Part shown: positions 34,046 through 45,500 of the stretch, piece by piece | Position numbering within the stretch: the first letter of the stretch is position 1 | How the letters are laid out: every line of letters starts with the position of its first letter | Source of the DNA: Lentinula raphanica | Lineage: Eukaryota > Basidiomycota > Agaricomycetes > Agaricales > Omphalotaceae | Direction of reading: 5' to 3' | DNA length: 64,000 bases | Assembly: GCA_027919835.1 (NCBI GenBank) | Contig: JANVFP010000001.1 | Span: forward strand, 930,001 to 994,000 | Made by a program: the position numbers and the translations under genes | The notes under the pieces: generated by a model | Seen by the model: only the letters and a program-made list of their open reading frames with translations | Databases searched by the model: none | Told to the model about the DNA's origin: nothing

Positions 34046-36260
34046 GTGACTGGATGATTTCGGAATCGGAAGTGAGCTCCTGAGTTCGTGAAGTCATCAT
34101 AGGAATCAGCATACCTTTTGAATCTTCCGAATCCGGTGACTTTGAATGTGAAGGGTGTACGACTATTGAAGCAAGCAGTGAGAGAGTGGAGACGACAGAG
34201 ATTGGATGAATTCGAAATTACCGGCAGACCTTATAAGCAAATGAGTGGTCAGCTGAGTTTGGATCGTCGTCTTTTCATATCTACACGCCTCAATCTCTTC
34301 GCAGCAAGTATATGGTGGCTGTTGTAGCTGAGAAAGGCTTGTTTGTCGCTGTGGATTTCATTCAACCACGGAAAAGTAGGCCGACTTGCGAACGTCTGGA
34401 CTCTGATGAACTTCGTGATACGAAGCCAGGTCGGTGTACACGGGCGAAAACTTGGTGGCAGGCGAACTTTTGAATGCTGAATGATTAGTATACGTGGTCG
34501 CGTCCCATCATGACGAGGTATCTACACACGGTGTGCACCACACAATGACTCGCCGCTCTCGCAAACACAGTTCTGAGGTTATTCACGAACGAGTTTACTC
34601 TTCGTGAACTAGAGACGGCTAGCCAGGCTAGTTCTGAGGGTGAAAATTTTCAATGGCAACGTGACAGTTCTTGCAAATGATATAAAAGAATGGCTAGACT
34701 GAAGGGAAGGATGTACAACGAGACATTGCGACGAAGCCCACCGGCCAACTACGAAGAATTGACAGAGATAAAAGAGCACACCGCACCCAAGTCCCATCGT
34801 AAGGAAAAAACCCTATTGCTCTCCAACCAAATATGACGGTCTCAAGGTCCTCGACCCGCACCAAGTCCCCGAAAGGCGGGCAGGTCATCGTCGAGATGCT
34901 TTTGAATGGCTAAAGGAGGAAGATGAGTGGATGCTGGAGAGCGAACGTCTACGAGAAAACTCACTTGTGAAAATTGCGTTGAAGAATTTGGTTCGCGTAG
35001 CCGCCGGCTCTTATAGTCTGCTTACAAAGCTGCTTATCTAATGGCTAGCTCATAAGCGCTAACCCTGTCAAGTTTTTTTCTTGCTCCCGTTCTGCTCCCG
35101 TTCTTCCAACTTGCTTTCTTTCTTTCAGTCTACAACACAGTGATTCTGACCACGTCTTTTCATGTCGGTTAGGCTAGAGGGTCAGTTGCACGAGTGAGTC
35201 TCAACGTTTACTCGGGTTTCCTCTTCTACCTTTTTGTCAATGACGAGTGTTGTATTTTTTCAACCAATTGGCACCTCTTAGCCGATATAAGGCCTCGAGC
35301 TAGCTTTCTAGCTCTAGTGTTTTTATGACATGAATGACTTGCTGAGACTCTATCTTGCTTCTTGCTATGTTGGCTCTCGTTTTGAAGCTTTACGCTGACT
35401 CTGATTTTTCAGGAATCACCCTATGGTCGTTGTTACATTCTCATATCTATTATCCTCGCCTATCTCGCTTCCTCTATCGAAGTTGTATGAACACCAAATT
35501 CCCTGCTGTATCTACACTGCTACACCCGTCTAATATCATCATTTTTGCATATCTATTACTCCGTTGCCTCAGCGATCAGGCTCGTCACTGAAAGCGAGTT
35601 GCGATAGTCACAGTGTCCACTTGCTACAAGCATAGCCAAGTTTGACAGACGCTACGAGATTTGGTGAGGAACAATGAACACTCGTCGACTGATTGAGAAG
35701 TACACGATATCAATTCAAGAAATGCGCAATCTATGTAGAAGAATCTGTGTGGTATATTATGATGGAGGGGTACAACGAGTCTGATTTCTTGAACGACGAG
35801 TGAGCGTTGCGACAAATATCGCTGCGATTCTGGAGATGCGTCGTTAATTAGTCGTGCTTTCTATCGTCTCCTACAAGTTGCAAGACAGTGAAATCAACGA
35901 AATTGCAAGAGGACATGAGTGTACTGATGAAGCTAACGTATGATGAAAGGTCGATTCGTCTTAGATATTTTACAATCGTTTTCAGTGTTCTTGCTACGTA
36001 TTAGCCTGGTTACGTATGTAAGTAGATCAATTTTACGGATAATCCTCGATAGACAAATTGGAACAAGCATCGCATTTTATGATTGATACAAAAGTATGGT
36101 GCATAACATATTATACAGATATACGTTCTATGAATCTAACTTTCAAATCGTTCGCGCTGTACAGATCTATGTATTGCTTGTGAGTTCGTGAAGGTTGTAT
36201 GAAGCGATGATGTATTTACCTTGGGGCTCTTTGTCTAATCATCGACCCATTCTTTCGCAC
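34046..36260. other. Gene-poor stretch with one coding-like fragment
   Basis: On the plus strand, ATG 34690 opens a 49-codon frame (MARLKGRMYNETLRRSPPAN start). A second frame just downstream runs to a stop near 35041 with a charged, plausible protein sequence (DAFEWLKEEDEWMLESERLR). I found no intron that joins them in frame, so this may be a decayed gene or chance. The rest, 35042-36260, shows only short frames. Confidence 0.35.
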
Positions 36261-36821
36261 TCATTGCTCGCCGGCGCCGACACTGACAGTTACACCAACA
36301 TCGCTCGCAGTGAAGGAGGGAGTGACGGTAGGCGTGAAAGTGGGAGTACTAAAAGTGGGAGTGCTGAAGGTAAAGGTGGGGATGATGTCGGTCAGAGAGT
36401 CCGTGGCGGTGAAGATGTCGCTAAGGCTTCCAAGTCCGCCAGTGAATCCACCCGGGAACTTTCCGCCGAGCTCTGAGGTGATATCACCAATGATGGAAGA
36501 GATTTCTCCTGGGAGATTGCTGAGGTTGAGGTCGTCCTCGAGATCGTCGATGCCAGTGGGGAAAGGGGCTCCCGGGCCAGAGGCGGTGGGTGTAGCGATG
36601 AGGCTGCTGAGGAACCCGGGGAGGTCGCTGAAGCTCTCGGTGTGGTGGCCGGTAATATCACTGAGGATGGAGGTGGGGTTGATGTTTTCGCTGATGGTGA
36701 AGTTGCCGCTGCCGGAATGGCCCCCACCGAAAAGACCACCGAGTCCGAACAAGGGTGCAGCGGAGGCGACAGACGAGGCGTACACAGCGGCGATGACGAC
36801 GGATGCGAATTTAGCTTGCAT
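36261..36821 (-). CDS. Small secreted Ser/Thr/Pro-rich protein
   Basis: Intronless, 186 residues. I start it at ATG 36821 because MQAKFASVVIAAVYASSVAS is a clean signal peptide; an upstream in-frame ATG at 36965 would bury it. After the signal come a Gly-rich stretch (LFGLGGLFGGGHSGSGNFT), a region with regular Leu/Ile spacing (PGEISSIIGDITSELGGKF), and a short Thr/Pro repeat (TFSTPTFSTPTFTPTVTPSF) that should be O-glycosylated. No cysteines in the mature protein. It looks like a cell-wall or extracellular protein; no known family recognised. A TATAAG motif lies about 95 nt upstream. Confidence 0.7.
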   Translation of the reverse strand: MQAKFASVVIAAVYASSVASAAPLFGLGGLFGGGHSGSGNFTISENINPTSILSDITGHHTESFSDLPGFLSSLIATPTASGPGAPFPTGIDDLEDDLNLSNLPGEISSIIGDITSELGGKFPGGFTGGLGSLSDIFTATDSLTDIIPTFTFSTPTFSTPTFTPTVTPSFTASDVGVTVSVGAGEQ

Positions 36822-38416
36822 GATGGTTAGAGTTGAGAGCTGAGCGTTGAGTTGGGTGTGATGATTAGACTGGGTAGCTGGTTGAGTTGGTGAAAAAATA
36901 TCTGGAGGTACCTTACTTCTTATACGAAAGTCTGTTGAACGATCATCATGATACATCATCTGCAAGCGTACGCGATGTCTTCTCCTGTCTTGTCATCATC
37001 GACCGGCTCGCTCAGATGAACCCTGTGTGAGAGTGATGCCATGTCTACCAAAAGGACGGAGGTTTGAGTCGTTTGACTAAGGCGCTCCATGGGTTCCTCG
37101 ACTTGATTCAGAGAGCTCCAAAAAGCCGACCTTGCGTGCTCGATGGGGGTACGTTTGTTGCATCCTAGGAGACGGTCAAATCTCAGACCATTCAACGTTG
37201 ATGTAAGAGTTTAAGGGGGGTTTGCAGAAATAGGGTGGAGGATGTACGTTCGGAAGTGACGACCTTGCGCGATGACACGAACGCGCAGTAGGTGAATCTG
37301 ACACGCCTCCAGCCGGGTTATGTTTTGTGCACGAAGAGACGCGAACGTCGGATCGGATTTGGAATTGCAGCAGTACGAGTACAGTCTTGGTCTCGTCAGC
37401 CAGGGAACATATTGCGAGAAAGACCATAGAAGCATGAAGCAGCCGTTGTCGCTCAAAAATTGAGTATTCAAGGCTCTATGTTCAATTCTTTGACCAGGAG
37501 GCCACAGTCTGGTCAACTGTAATTAAGACAAACCCCCCGTACGACTGTTCGGAGGCGACTCACTTGTGAGGAGTTCCAGGGATCCATTATTAGACTATAG
37601 GGCGTCAAGCAGCGATTCAACGGACTCCTGTAGGATATTCGTCTGACATAGTACATCGTCAGAACTCAGATCAGGATCCAGATTCCATAGAGGTGCTGAA
37701 AACTCGGCGAAGAGAAGAAGGAAGAATCCAGATAAAGTGGTCGAACGAATTAGAGAAATTACTCGTCCATTGGTACGATCTGGGTTGTCAAGTGATAGAA
37801 TAGTTCACAGAACGCCTAATCTGTGGCATCTTGAGGAATTTGACCGTGTTGAAGATTAAATTCTTGAAATGTATGTAGGCGCCAAAGGGCGCTAATATTC
37901 AATATTATTTGTCAATATTTGTCTGACTAGCTGAACAGTGAAGACTTCAAGCCTTTTCACCTTCGACCGCGACGAATGTTCCAATTCTCCAAATTGAATC
38001 TCTTGGGCATCTGCCAGCCCTCATACCTGTGCCTGTAGTATTGCTTCATGGATGGTCTTTGCTAGAAACAGCCAGGACAATGGCGCTCTGGGACCGTTCT
38101 GGTTTGGTTCGCTGAACTTCACAAGACTTCACACCTATGAAAATCCACGAGGACTACAAATATGATGTACCAGATCCCGGTGCTGTTTCGACGACCACTA
38201 CTTTACCCGAACCGTCTTGCACCCCTCCCTACATATCAAGCAAGGGTATCAAGTATATGCTCACCGACTCTTATCCATTCTCTGATTCAAACTCTCAAGT
38301 TCACGCCTTCGGCTCACAGGCTATATGAGTCCACTTTAGGTCACAATGCGAGATCGATGCCCGAATATGGCAAGCTGTGGTCTCGCGTAGATCACGACGT
38401 GGCCCGAACTGCGAGA
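36822..38416. other. Intergenic, no supportable gene
   Basis: Divergent promoter region between the secreted protein and the repeat-containing gene. At about 37880 a short GGCGCCAAAGGGCGCT motif is followed by AT-rich partial palindromes (AATATTCAATATT). Only short frames otherwise. Confidence 0.4.
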
Positions 38417-38422
38417 TATAAA
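38417..38422 (+). promoter_or_regulatory. TATA-like element
   Basis: TATAAA 107 nt before the ATG at 38529, followed by a pyrimidine-rich tract typical of fungal core promoters. Confidence 0.35.
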
Positions 38423-38528
38423 CCTGACCACGACTGGTTGTGTCGTTCTATTGTCCTATCTTCCTCTCTCTCACCTCTCTCTTTCGACACTCACAGCTCT
38501 GCATTCCATCTTCGTCTGCGTATCGAAC

Positions 38529-40760
38529 ATGGACTCTGTCAACTTGACGGGCGAACCGCTGACTGATCTCTCATCTCATGCTACACCCAGTCCCAACTCT
38601 TTGGCTACTGCGCCCCCGACGAATAACGGGTCTGAGGCTCAGGTCACTACGAAGCCACTGAAATCCACGAAGAAGCCTAGCCTTGCATATCTAGCTTCTC
38701 TCGTCCTCAATGCAGAAGATCCCGACAATACGATCATTCGAAATCCGCTCTGTCGACCTGGATCTGTCAAACTCAGAGCGTTATGCAAGATGCCCAGGGT
38801 TCCTCCTTCAAAGAAGATCTCTCCTTCTACTACCGACCAACCACCCCTTCCTGAACTGGGACCGGAAGTACGAGCGTCCTATAGACGCACAAAGCAAGTT
38901 TTACCTGTTCCGGAGTATCCTCAGCTCCAGATGAAGAGTGACTACGAGGAGTTCTGGAAGCCTATCAGGGCGAAGCAGGACGCTATCGGGGAAGAGATGG
39001 TTACCCACTGGAAGGGTATTTATGAGGAACACCGGGAAACATTTGGTTTTCGCTCTAACCGCCATAGAACGTATCATGCTGGCAAGAAAGCTGAGAGTCC
39101 AGAGGCCGAGTCACCTCCACGTCGTATTACTCCTCGTCGAACGCAAGTGCTTTACGACAGTGATGATTCCGACGCGTTCCAGGGATTCAGAGGACGGCGA
39201 CGCAATCAGCAAAAACCTCCCGAGGAACCGAAAGTAGCCTTGGTCGAGTATCCTCAACTCCAGATGAAGAGTGATTACGAGGAATTCCGGAAGCCTCTCA
39301 GGGCGAAGCAGGTCGCTATTGGGGAAGAGATGGTTACCCACAGGAAGGGTATTTATCAGAAACACCAGGAAACATATAGTGGTCGCTATAACCGCCATAG
39401 AGCGTATCATGCCGACAAGAAAGCTGAGAGTCCAAAGGCCAAGTCACCTCCGCGTCGTATTACTCCTCGTCGAACGCAGGTGCTTTGCGACAGTGATGAT
39501 TCCGATGTGTTCCAGGGATTTAGAAGCAGGCGACGCAATCAGCAAAAACCATCCGATGAACCGAAAGTAGTTTCGGTCGTGGATTCTAGCGCGTTGGACT
39601 CTGGATACGAACAGGATAGCGAGCGAGAGGAGGACGCGAAATCCGAAGAAAAGGCGAAGAAAACTTCCGTTGAGATCGTTGCGAAAGAGGAGAACGATCA
39701 AGACACGAAACTTGTACGCTTTCTTTTCAGTCCCTTCTCTGACATGTCCACTGATACCGAATATTCTCAGGAATCTACAATCACTTTCGACTCGGTCCAG
39801 TTCACGTTTCATCAACCTCGAGTCATATCTCAGGACTCTGCCATCGACAAGAACAACCGTCGCGAAACGCCAGATGATTGCCACCTTAGCGACGATTGTA
39901 ACGGACCTCTTCGTCACAAAGAACACGCCCCGAACAAGCCTTTTGCCTTCGATCAAAACCCCACTTTTAGGGAGATCTTTGACAAAGAAAACTGGTCGTT
40001 TTATCCACGTCTCTCTCGTAACAGGCCTCGACCTACTCAAAGAGGTCGAACGCGAAGCGTGCATGGGATAGGACTCGATTACTGGCGTTCAGGTGATGAG
40101 CCTAAGTCCAACACCGTCAAGAACGTCGAGGACATCTTTCATCGCCTTTCGTTTCCTGCTCCTCAATTCGGCGAAGGAGAGCAAGGGATCCCTGCCGAGC
40201 CTGTGGAGGTGCCCGCGGACCAGTCATCTGTCGAGGAAGATGAACTCGAGCAGCCTACGGTAGGATGTGCGACTGAAGCAGTACTTGAGGGAGATCCCAA
40301 AGACCAGAGTCCTTCTATCCTCCTTCACCGCTCGACATCCGGCGGTGAAGAAGCGAATGAGGAGCATGACTCTCATGAAAGCATATCCTCCATTAGCATT
40401 CCACCCCCGAGTACCCCGCGTCGTCCACTCTCTCGGTTGAATCTCCTATCCCAATCTCTCTCACCCTTGGACACCGGATTCCGTCTCATCAATTGGGTAT
40501 CTAATGTATCTCTGCCAAGCTCCGCGCCTGGCTCGCCTACAGGCGAGACCCCGTTCGAGGTGCCTCTCTCTCCTTCTTCTACTTCGTTGGAGGAGACTAT
40601 GGTTCCTGCGAATTCTCTTCCTTTGGTCGAAGATGATGAGGGTCTTGATGCTCCTGATCGTCATCCGCTATCTGCCACCGATGACTCTGATTCCAGTTCG
40701 TGTGGTGAACTTTGGCGTTTCATCTGGCATTTGTCGGACAACTCGGGTCCTGAGGCCTGA
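38529..40760 (+). CDS. Large disordered protein with an internal 111-residue duplication
   Basis: Intronless, 743 residues from ATG 38529 (MDSVNLTGEPLTDLSSHATP). The upstream extension of the frame has no ATG. It is hydrophilic and Ser/Pro/Glu/Arg-rich, probably nuclear or cytosolic. Two adjacent copies of a 111-residue unit run from codon 38913 to 39578. Each begins EYPQLQMKSDYEEF, contains RAKQ, AIGEEMVTH, KGIY, YHA.KKAESP, PPRRITPRRTQVL, DSDDSD, FQGFR and ends EEPKV/DEPKV. The PPRRITPRR block is a possible nuclear-localisation or phosphorylation site. The C-terminal third has acidic and Ser-rich stretches. No domain recognised. Confidence 0.7.
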   Translation: MDSVNLTGEPLTDLSSHATPSPNSLATAPPTNNGSEAQVTTKPLKSTKKPSLAYLASLVLNAEDPDNTIIRNPLCRPGSVKLRALCKMPRVPPSKKISPSTTDQPPLPELGPEVRASYRRTKQVLPVPEYPQLQMKSDYEEFWKPIRAKQDAIGEEMVTHWKGIYEEHRETFGFRSNRHRTYHAGKKAESPEAESPPRRITPRRTQVLYDSDDSDAFQGFRGRRRNQQKPPEEPKVALVEYPQLQMKSDYEEFRKPLRAKQVAIGEEMVTHRKGIYQKHQETYSGRYNRHRAYHADKKAESPKAKSPPRRITPRRTQVLCDSDDSDVFQGFRSRRRNQQKPSDEPKVVSVVDSSALDSGYEQDSEREEDAKSEEKAKKTSVEIVAKEENDQDTKLVRFLFSPFSDMSTDTEYSQESTITFDSVQFTFHQPRVISQDSAIDKNNRRETPDDCHLSDDCNGPLRHKEHAPNKPFAFDQNPTFREIFDKENWSFYPRLSRNRPRPTQRGRTRSVHGIGLDYWRSGDEPKSNTVKNVEDIFHRLSFPAPQFGEGEQGIPAEPVEVPADQSSVEEDELEQPTVGCATEAVLEGDPKDQSPSILLHRSTSGGEEANEEHDSHESISSISIPPPSTPRRPLSRLNLLSQSLSPLDTGFRLINWVSNVSLPSSAPGSPTGETPFEVPLSPSSTSLEETMVPANSLPLVEDDEGLDAPDRHPLSATDDSDSSSCGELWRFIWHLSDNSGPEA
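38913..39578 (+). repeat. 333-bp direct tandem repeat within coding sequence
   Basis: Units 38913-39245 and 39246-39578, exactly 111 codons each, with few differences in either DNA or protein, so recent and in frame. Confidence 0.85.
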
Positions 40761-41135
40761 GGCCTGAAGAGTAGGAAACCTATATCAGTCTACTCATACA
40801 ATCTTTCATGTTCATATGCTTTCACGTCTCTGTATTAACCGTCGTTCTTTCGGGAACTCAGAATATACTATGCTTCACCTAAATCTCATCGCAACTCCAA
40901 ACTAACGTTGTTTAAAGGAAAGTTGACGCAGACCATCAAAAATACAGCTTATTCGTGTAGAGGATACACGAGGCTATTAGTACTACGGTGAGTACTAACC
41001 TTCGTTCTCAAGATGCGCAATCAACCTGATATTTCCAGCGTAGTATTTGGTCATTAGACATAGTCTGTGCAATTTGGCCTGCTCTTTCCGGTTGAGTATT
41101 CGGACACGATACGCAGTAAGTGCTACCCAATGTGA
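40761..41135. other. Intergenic
   Basis: 3' flank of the repeat-containing gene; nothing else seen. Confidence 0.5.
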
Positions 41136-41530
41136 TGAGGATCCCTTTCCGATATTCAAACCGAGATTGGGCTTCAAGACAGACGGAGGATTCACCCCGC
41201 GTACGTGCTTTCGCAGCTTCCTGACAGATGATTGTTCTCATACCCTTCTTGCTCGCTTCCTGTTTCCTCGTAGAGGCAGCTACGACTTCCTCGGCCCTAA
41301 CCCAGTTCGACCACCAACGATTCCACGGTCGGCTATGGCAAACACACCTGAGAGGTCCCGGATGGAGTGAGACCTCAGACGCTCATTTGTCCGACTTGTT
41401 GAGATTCTGCTTTTGTCTAGCTGGAACACTCTCACAAGTCTCGTCGCGCAGTCCATGCAATTCGCTGGATTGGATGCTTAAATCCTCATGATAGTTATAC
41501 AATCGATAGGTTGAATCCAACTTGCTCGTT
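41136..41530 (+). pseudogene. 5' fragment of the PA/M28-like gene
   Basis: Matches 42415-42840, the promoter, exon 1, intron 1 and exon 2 of the neighbouring gene. The ATG at 41228 still opens a signal peptide (MIVLIPFLLASCFLVEAATT) and LTQFDHQRFHGRLWQTHLRG. Exon 2 has lost bases and gained a stop (GATGCTTAAATCC where the intact copy has GACGTTCAAATCC). The TATA box present in the other copy is missing here. The match ends where intron 2 begins. Confidence 0.75.
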
Positions 41531-41564
41531 TATGAAATTGGACTGAGATATCCATTTCTTGTCA

Positions 41565-41870
41565 GCCATGCGTATCTCAAACAGAAAACTCGGACGATAG
41601 CGATACCAGTAATATCTGCGCTGACAGGGGGTGTCATCATCAATGTAGCATGAAGAAAAGCGTAGGCTAACATGAAGTTCGATACAGAGAGATCACGAAG
41701 AACAGATTCGTGAGTTGTTCGACCACATACTTCCGGTACTTAGTTCCAACTGTTTCCGTAAGGTCTAGCAGAATCATATTATGATCGATTAAGTATGCAG
41801 GGACTTGAACGAGCTGTCTCCTATTCGGACTGCTTGCTGGTTAGGGCTTGTTTACAGAAGTTTCAGAGTA
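41565..41870 (-). pseudogene. 3' fragment of the agmatinase gene
   Basis: Decayed copy of about 47815-48110. Shared blocks: AGCGATACCAGTrATATC, CATGAAGTTC, GAGTTGT followed by TACTTCCGG, and the TTGCTGG run near the GC-AG intron. The frame is destroyed. It follows the PA/M28-like fragment in the same order and orientation as in the intact locus, but with everything between the two fragments deleted. Confidence 0.65.
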
Positions 41871-42471
41871 TCAAGGCAGGGAACTTCAACTAACACAAGG
41901 CGGTTCCAATGTGGTTCGTATCGATGAGGCCCGAGGCAACCACGGTCAGTGCTACTGGGATTTCATTTTGAGAACTCCTTTCTGTCTACCTGTTCTTTCC
42001 AAGTTAGGATCTTTTCATCGTACTCGGAGAGACCTAGTGCTACCCAAGTTAGAGTGCTCTAAGGCTGATTACTGATCCATGGTACTATCAACAACTTCGT
42101 GTGAATCTCGGATCCAGAGGGTTTTCTGCCGCTTACATTTGTTCCACTCTGTCCGTGTGTTCCCATGGCCATGCAAGGTTTGTCTATCTTTCTCGTTATA
42201 CTCACCCTGAGGCTTGTGGCAGACGGCTTGGTGCTTCCCCATTTGTAGAGCTCATAAGTCACAGCTTTGAGCAAAAAACATAACTGGAAGATAACTAATT
42301 CCATCAGCTGATGACCTCAATGTTTGCGCCCTTTTTAGCCTCAAGGCTGGTTTATTCCTGGTACCTATCACTTGACGTCTAAGGAAGCGATGTTGGGCTC
42401 TGTCCACAACGAGTTCATTCCATCCAGGATCCGTTTCCGTTATTTGAAACGGAATTTGGGATTCAGACCAC
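41871..42471. other. Spacer between duplicate locus and intact locus
   Basis: No supportable gene. The plus-strand frame 41848-42075 (ELQLTQGGSNVVRIDEARGN) has some coding character but no start, domain or partner exon. Confidence 0.35.
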
Positions 42472-42478
42472 TATAAAA
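42472..42478 (+). promoter_or_regulatory. TATA box of the PA/M28-like gene
   Basis: TATAAAA, 50 nt before the ATG at 42529. The aligned position in the duplicate at 41136-41530 lacks it. Confidence 0.5.
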
Positions 42479-42528
42479 GGCAGACGGAAAGTTCAACCCG
42501 TGTAGGTGCTTTCGTAGCCTTCTGACAG

Positions 42529-45500
42529 ATGATTATCCTCATACCCTTGCTCGCTTCATGGCTTCTCGTAGAAGCGGCTACGACTGCCCCAACCCTGACG
42601 CAATTCGACCAGCAACGATTTTACGATCGGTTATGGCAAACAAACCTGAGAGGTCCCAGATGGAGTGAGTCCTCGGACGCTCACTTGTCCGACGTGTTGA
42701 ATAAGTGATTTTGCTCAGCTGGAAACGACAATCAGAATACACTCACAAGCCTGGTCGCCCAGTCAATGCAATTCGCTGGATTGGACGTTCAAATCCTCAA
42801 CTATACGATAGATAGGTAGGTTGAATCCAACATGTTTGTTCATTGACCTGAGGAGCCAGTTATTGTTAGATGGGATCCTCAATGGTGGTCTCTGAGCTTA
42901 TCTCTCAAGAATGGGACTGTTGTTGGACTCCCGACTACAGGATATTGGCCTTATAGTGGAGACAGTGGCGTCGCAGGGGTGACAGGACCCATCCACGACG
43001 CTGGTACTTTCTCGGTTTCCGACGTGACAGAAAAGGCTATCGATTCTAGCTTGAACCTCACAGGCCTCCCACCGGCTGGCTCTGTTGTGTTCTTCGATAA
43101 CCCTAGTCCAACACATAATTATTCCCTTCCGGGATATAAGCTGTTAGGGTAAGTAATTTTCCTTTCAACTGGCCGCCATGCTATTGTTAAAATGCGTCAT
43201 GTATAACTAGTACTTCCCGGGATATCGATGCTGCGACGGACATACCTGAGGTAACAGCTTTTTTTAGAATGTTCTGCTGAACAGAACTCACATATCGATG
43301 CCTCTCTCACTTCCAGATTGGTAATCTCACGAATCCTCACTGGCAGTCTGCCAAAACACTCAACTTTACCACCCTAAAGACGATGGGAGTTTCTGCTGTC
43401 ATCGCTTCCTGGGTAAACACCTCGGACGATGATGCCGCTCTGCAATTCCTACCCAATGATGGTGCGCCAGGCAATGGTTCTATTCATTACGATGTTCCTA
43501 GCCTCTATGTCGGCAACTCTACGGGTGAGCTCATACGAGGCCTGGTGGCGAACAATGAGGTGGATACCGCGACTGTTGTTCTTAACGCACCTAGCTATGA
43601 AGTTTCATCGCACACAGTAATCTCGCATTTGAGTGGGACCGCTGGTACGAATGACACTGTCATTGTTTACACGCACAGTGAGTTGTTATATATTCAAGCC
43701 TTCTGCGAAACGATCAACTGAAATGAATTCTTCTAGGTGATGGTCCCTCGATTGTAGAAGAGAACGGTCAGTTATCGATGTCCCATTTCATTTCCCACCT
43801 GACATTACCAAATAGACAGATGTCAAGAAGCGATCAATCGATCAAAACCGGAACGCGTAGAAGGCGTTAGCCGTTCATTCCCACCAGTTGCTTAAAGTTG
43901 CACTGGAGGGAAACTCATCGCCTAAGTCCACAATCCTCTACCTGTTTTCTGCTATCTTGGGTGGCTTAAGGCACCTTCTTTCAGTCATCTCAGCTCTTCA
44001 TGCTATAGGGTAGCATACTATCTTGTCATTTAGCAGCTGAGAGTCAAGAATATATTTGAATTACTGCTTTGCTCAAGGACTGGTACAAGCAAGAGAACAT
44101 AGGCATAACTCAGCAAGATGTTGGCCATTGCATTTGATCTTGGGTGTGTTTGGAAGCGCCTCCCAGATAGTATTAAGGACGAAAGGTACGAGGAGGTGAG
44201 CCCCTTTGTCATGGAGCTATCGACACTTATGCATTCAGAGGTGCTAGCAGGTCAACATAGGTATAACTCACCCATATATTGGCCATTTCTTTTGATCATG
44301 GGCGCGTCTGGAAGCAATTATTGGGTAGTATTGAGGGCGAAAGGTACGAGGAGGCGAACCTCTTCGTCATCAAGCTATTGACACTTATGCATTCAGAGGT
44401 ACAAGGAGGTCAACATAAGTGTAGCTCACCCGGATGTTGACCGTTTTACTTGGTCTCAGGTGCGTTAGGAAGCGGCAGCTGGCTGGTATTAAGGACAAAA
44501 GGTACGAGGAGGCAAACCCCTTCGTCATTGAGCTATTGACACTTATATATTCAGAGGTACAAGGAGGTCAACATAGGTGTAACTCACCCAGATGTTGGCT
44601 GTTTTACTCGGTCTCAGGCGCGTTAGAAAGCGGTAGCTGGGTAGTATTAAGTGCAAAAGGTACGAGGAGGCGAACCCCTTCGTCATTAAGCTATTGACAT
44701 GTATGCATTCAGAGGTACAAGGAGGTCAACATAAGTGTAGCTCACCCGGATGTTGACCGTTTTACTTGGTCTCAGGTGCGTTAGGAAGCGGCAGCTGGCT
44801 GGTATTAAGGACAAAAGGTACGAGGAGGCAAACCCCTTCGTCATTGAGCTATTGACACTTATATATTCAGAGGTACAAGGAGGTCAACATAGGTGTAACT
44901 CACCCAGATGTTGGCTGTTTTACTCGGTCTCAGGCGCGTTAGAAAGCGGTAGCTGGGTAGTATTAAGTGCAAAAGGTACGAGGAGGCGAACCCCTTCGTC
45001 ATTAAGCTATTGACATGTATGCATTCAGAGGTACAAGGAGGTCAACATAGGTGTAACTCACCCGGATGTTGACTGTTTTACTCGGTCTCAGGCGCATTAG
45101 CAAGCATCAACTGAGTAGTAATGGGGGTGTCTGGTGTGGCAGCAAGGTGTGGCACCATGTAAGGTGGTAAGTAACAGAAGTGATAATGTCTAAATACTAT
45201 TATACTATATGATAGCAAGAGCCCTGTGCTGGGGTAGTTTCGTATAATGTTTGATATATTGCAAAATAGACTGAGAAAGTGAGCATTTGTGGAAGAGAGT
45301 TATAGGTATATACAATATAATCATGTTAGAGATGGCAATGATACTATGACTCAAGTCCACTGCGGGCCATCATGATATCCCAGAGTTCATACATACAGTA
45401 TACCCTATGAAAGGGAGTTATAACATACATGATCCACTCTCATATGCTAATCATGTTGTATCAGCATGTATAGACTCAAAGTAATCAGTTTCTCTAATCA

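Noticed and set aside
44118..45013. Three consecutive 87-codon frames (and mirror ones at 45887-46466) with near-identical proteins
   Set aside because: They repeat with the 158/316-bp period of the transposable element arms and lie in both orientations; they are products of the array, not genes.
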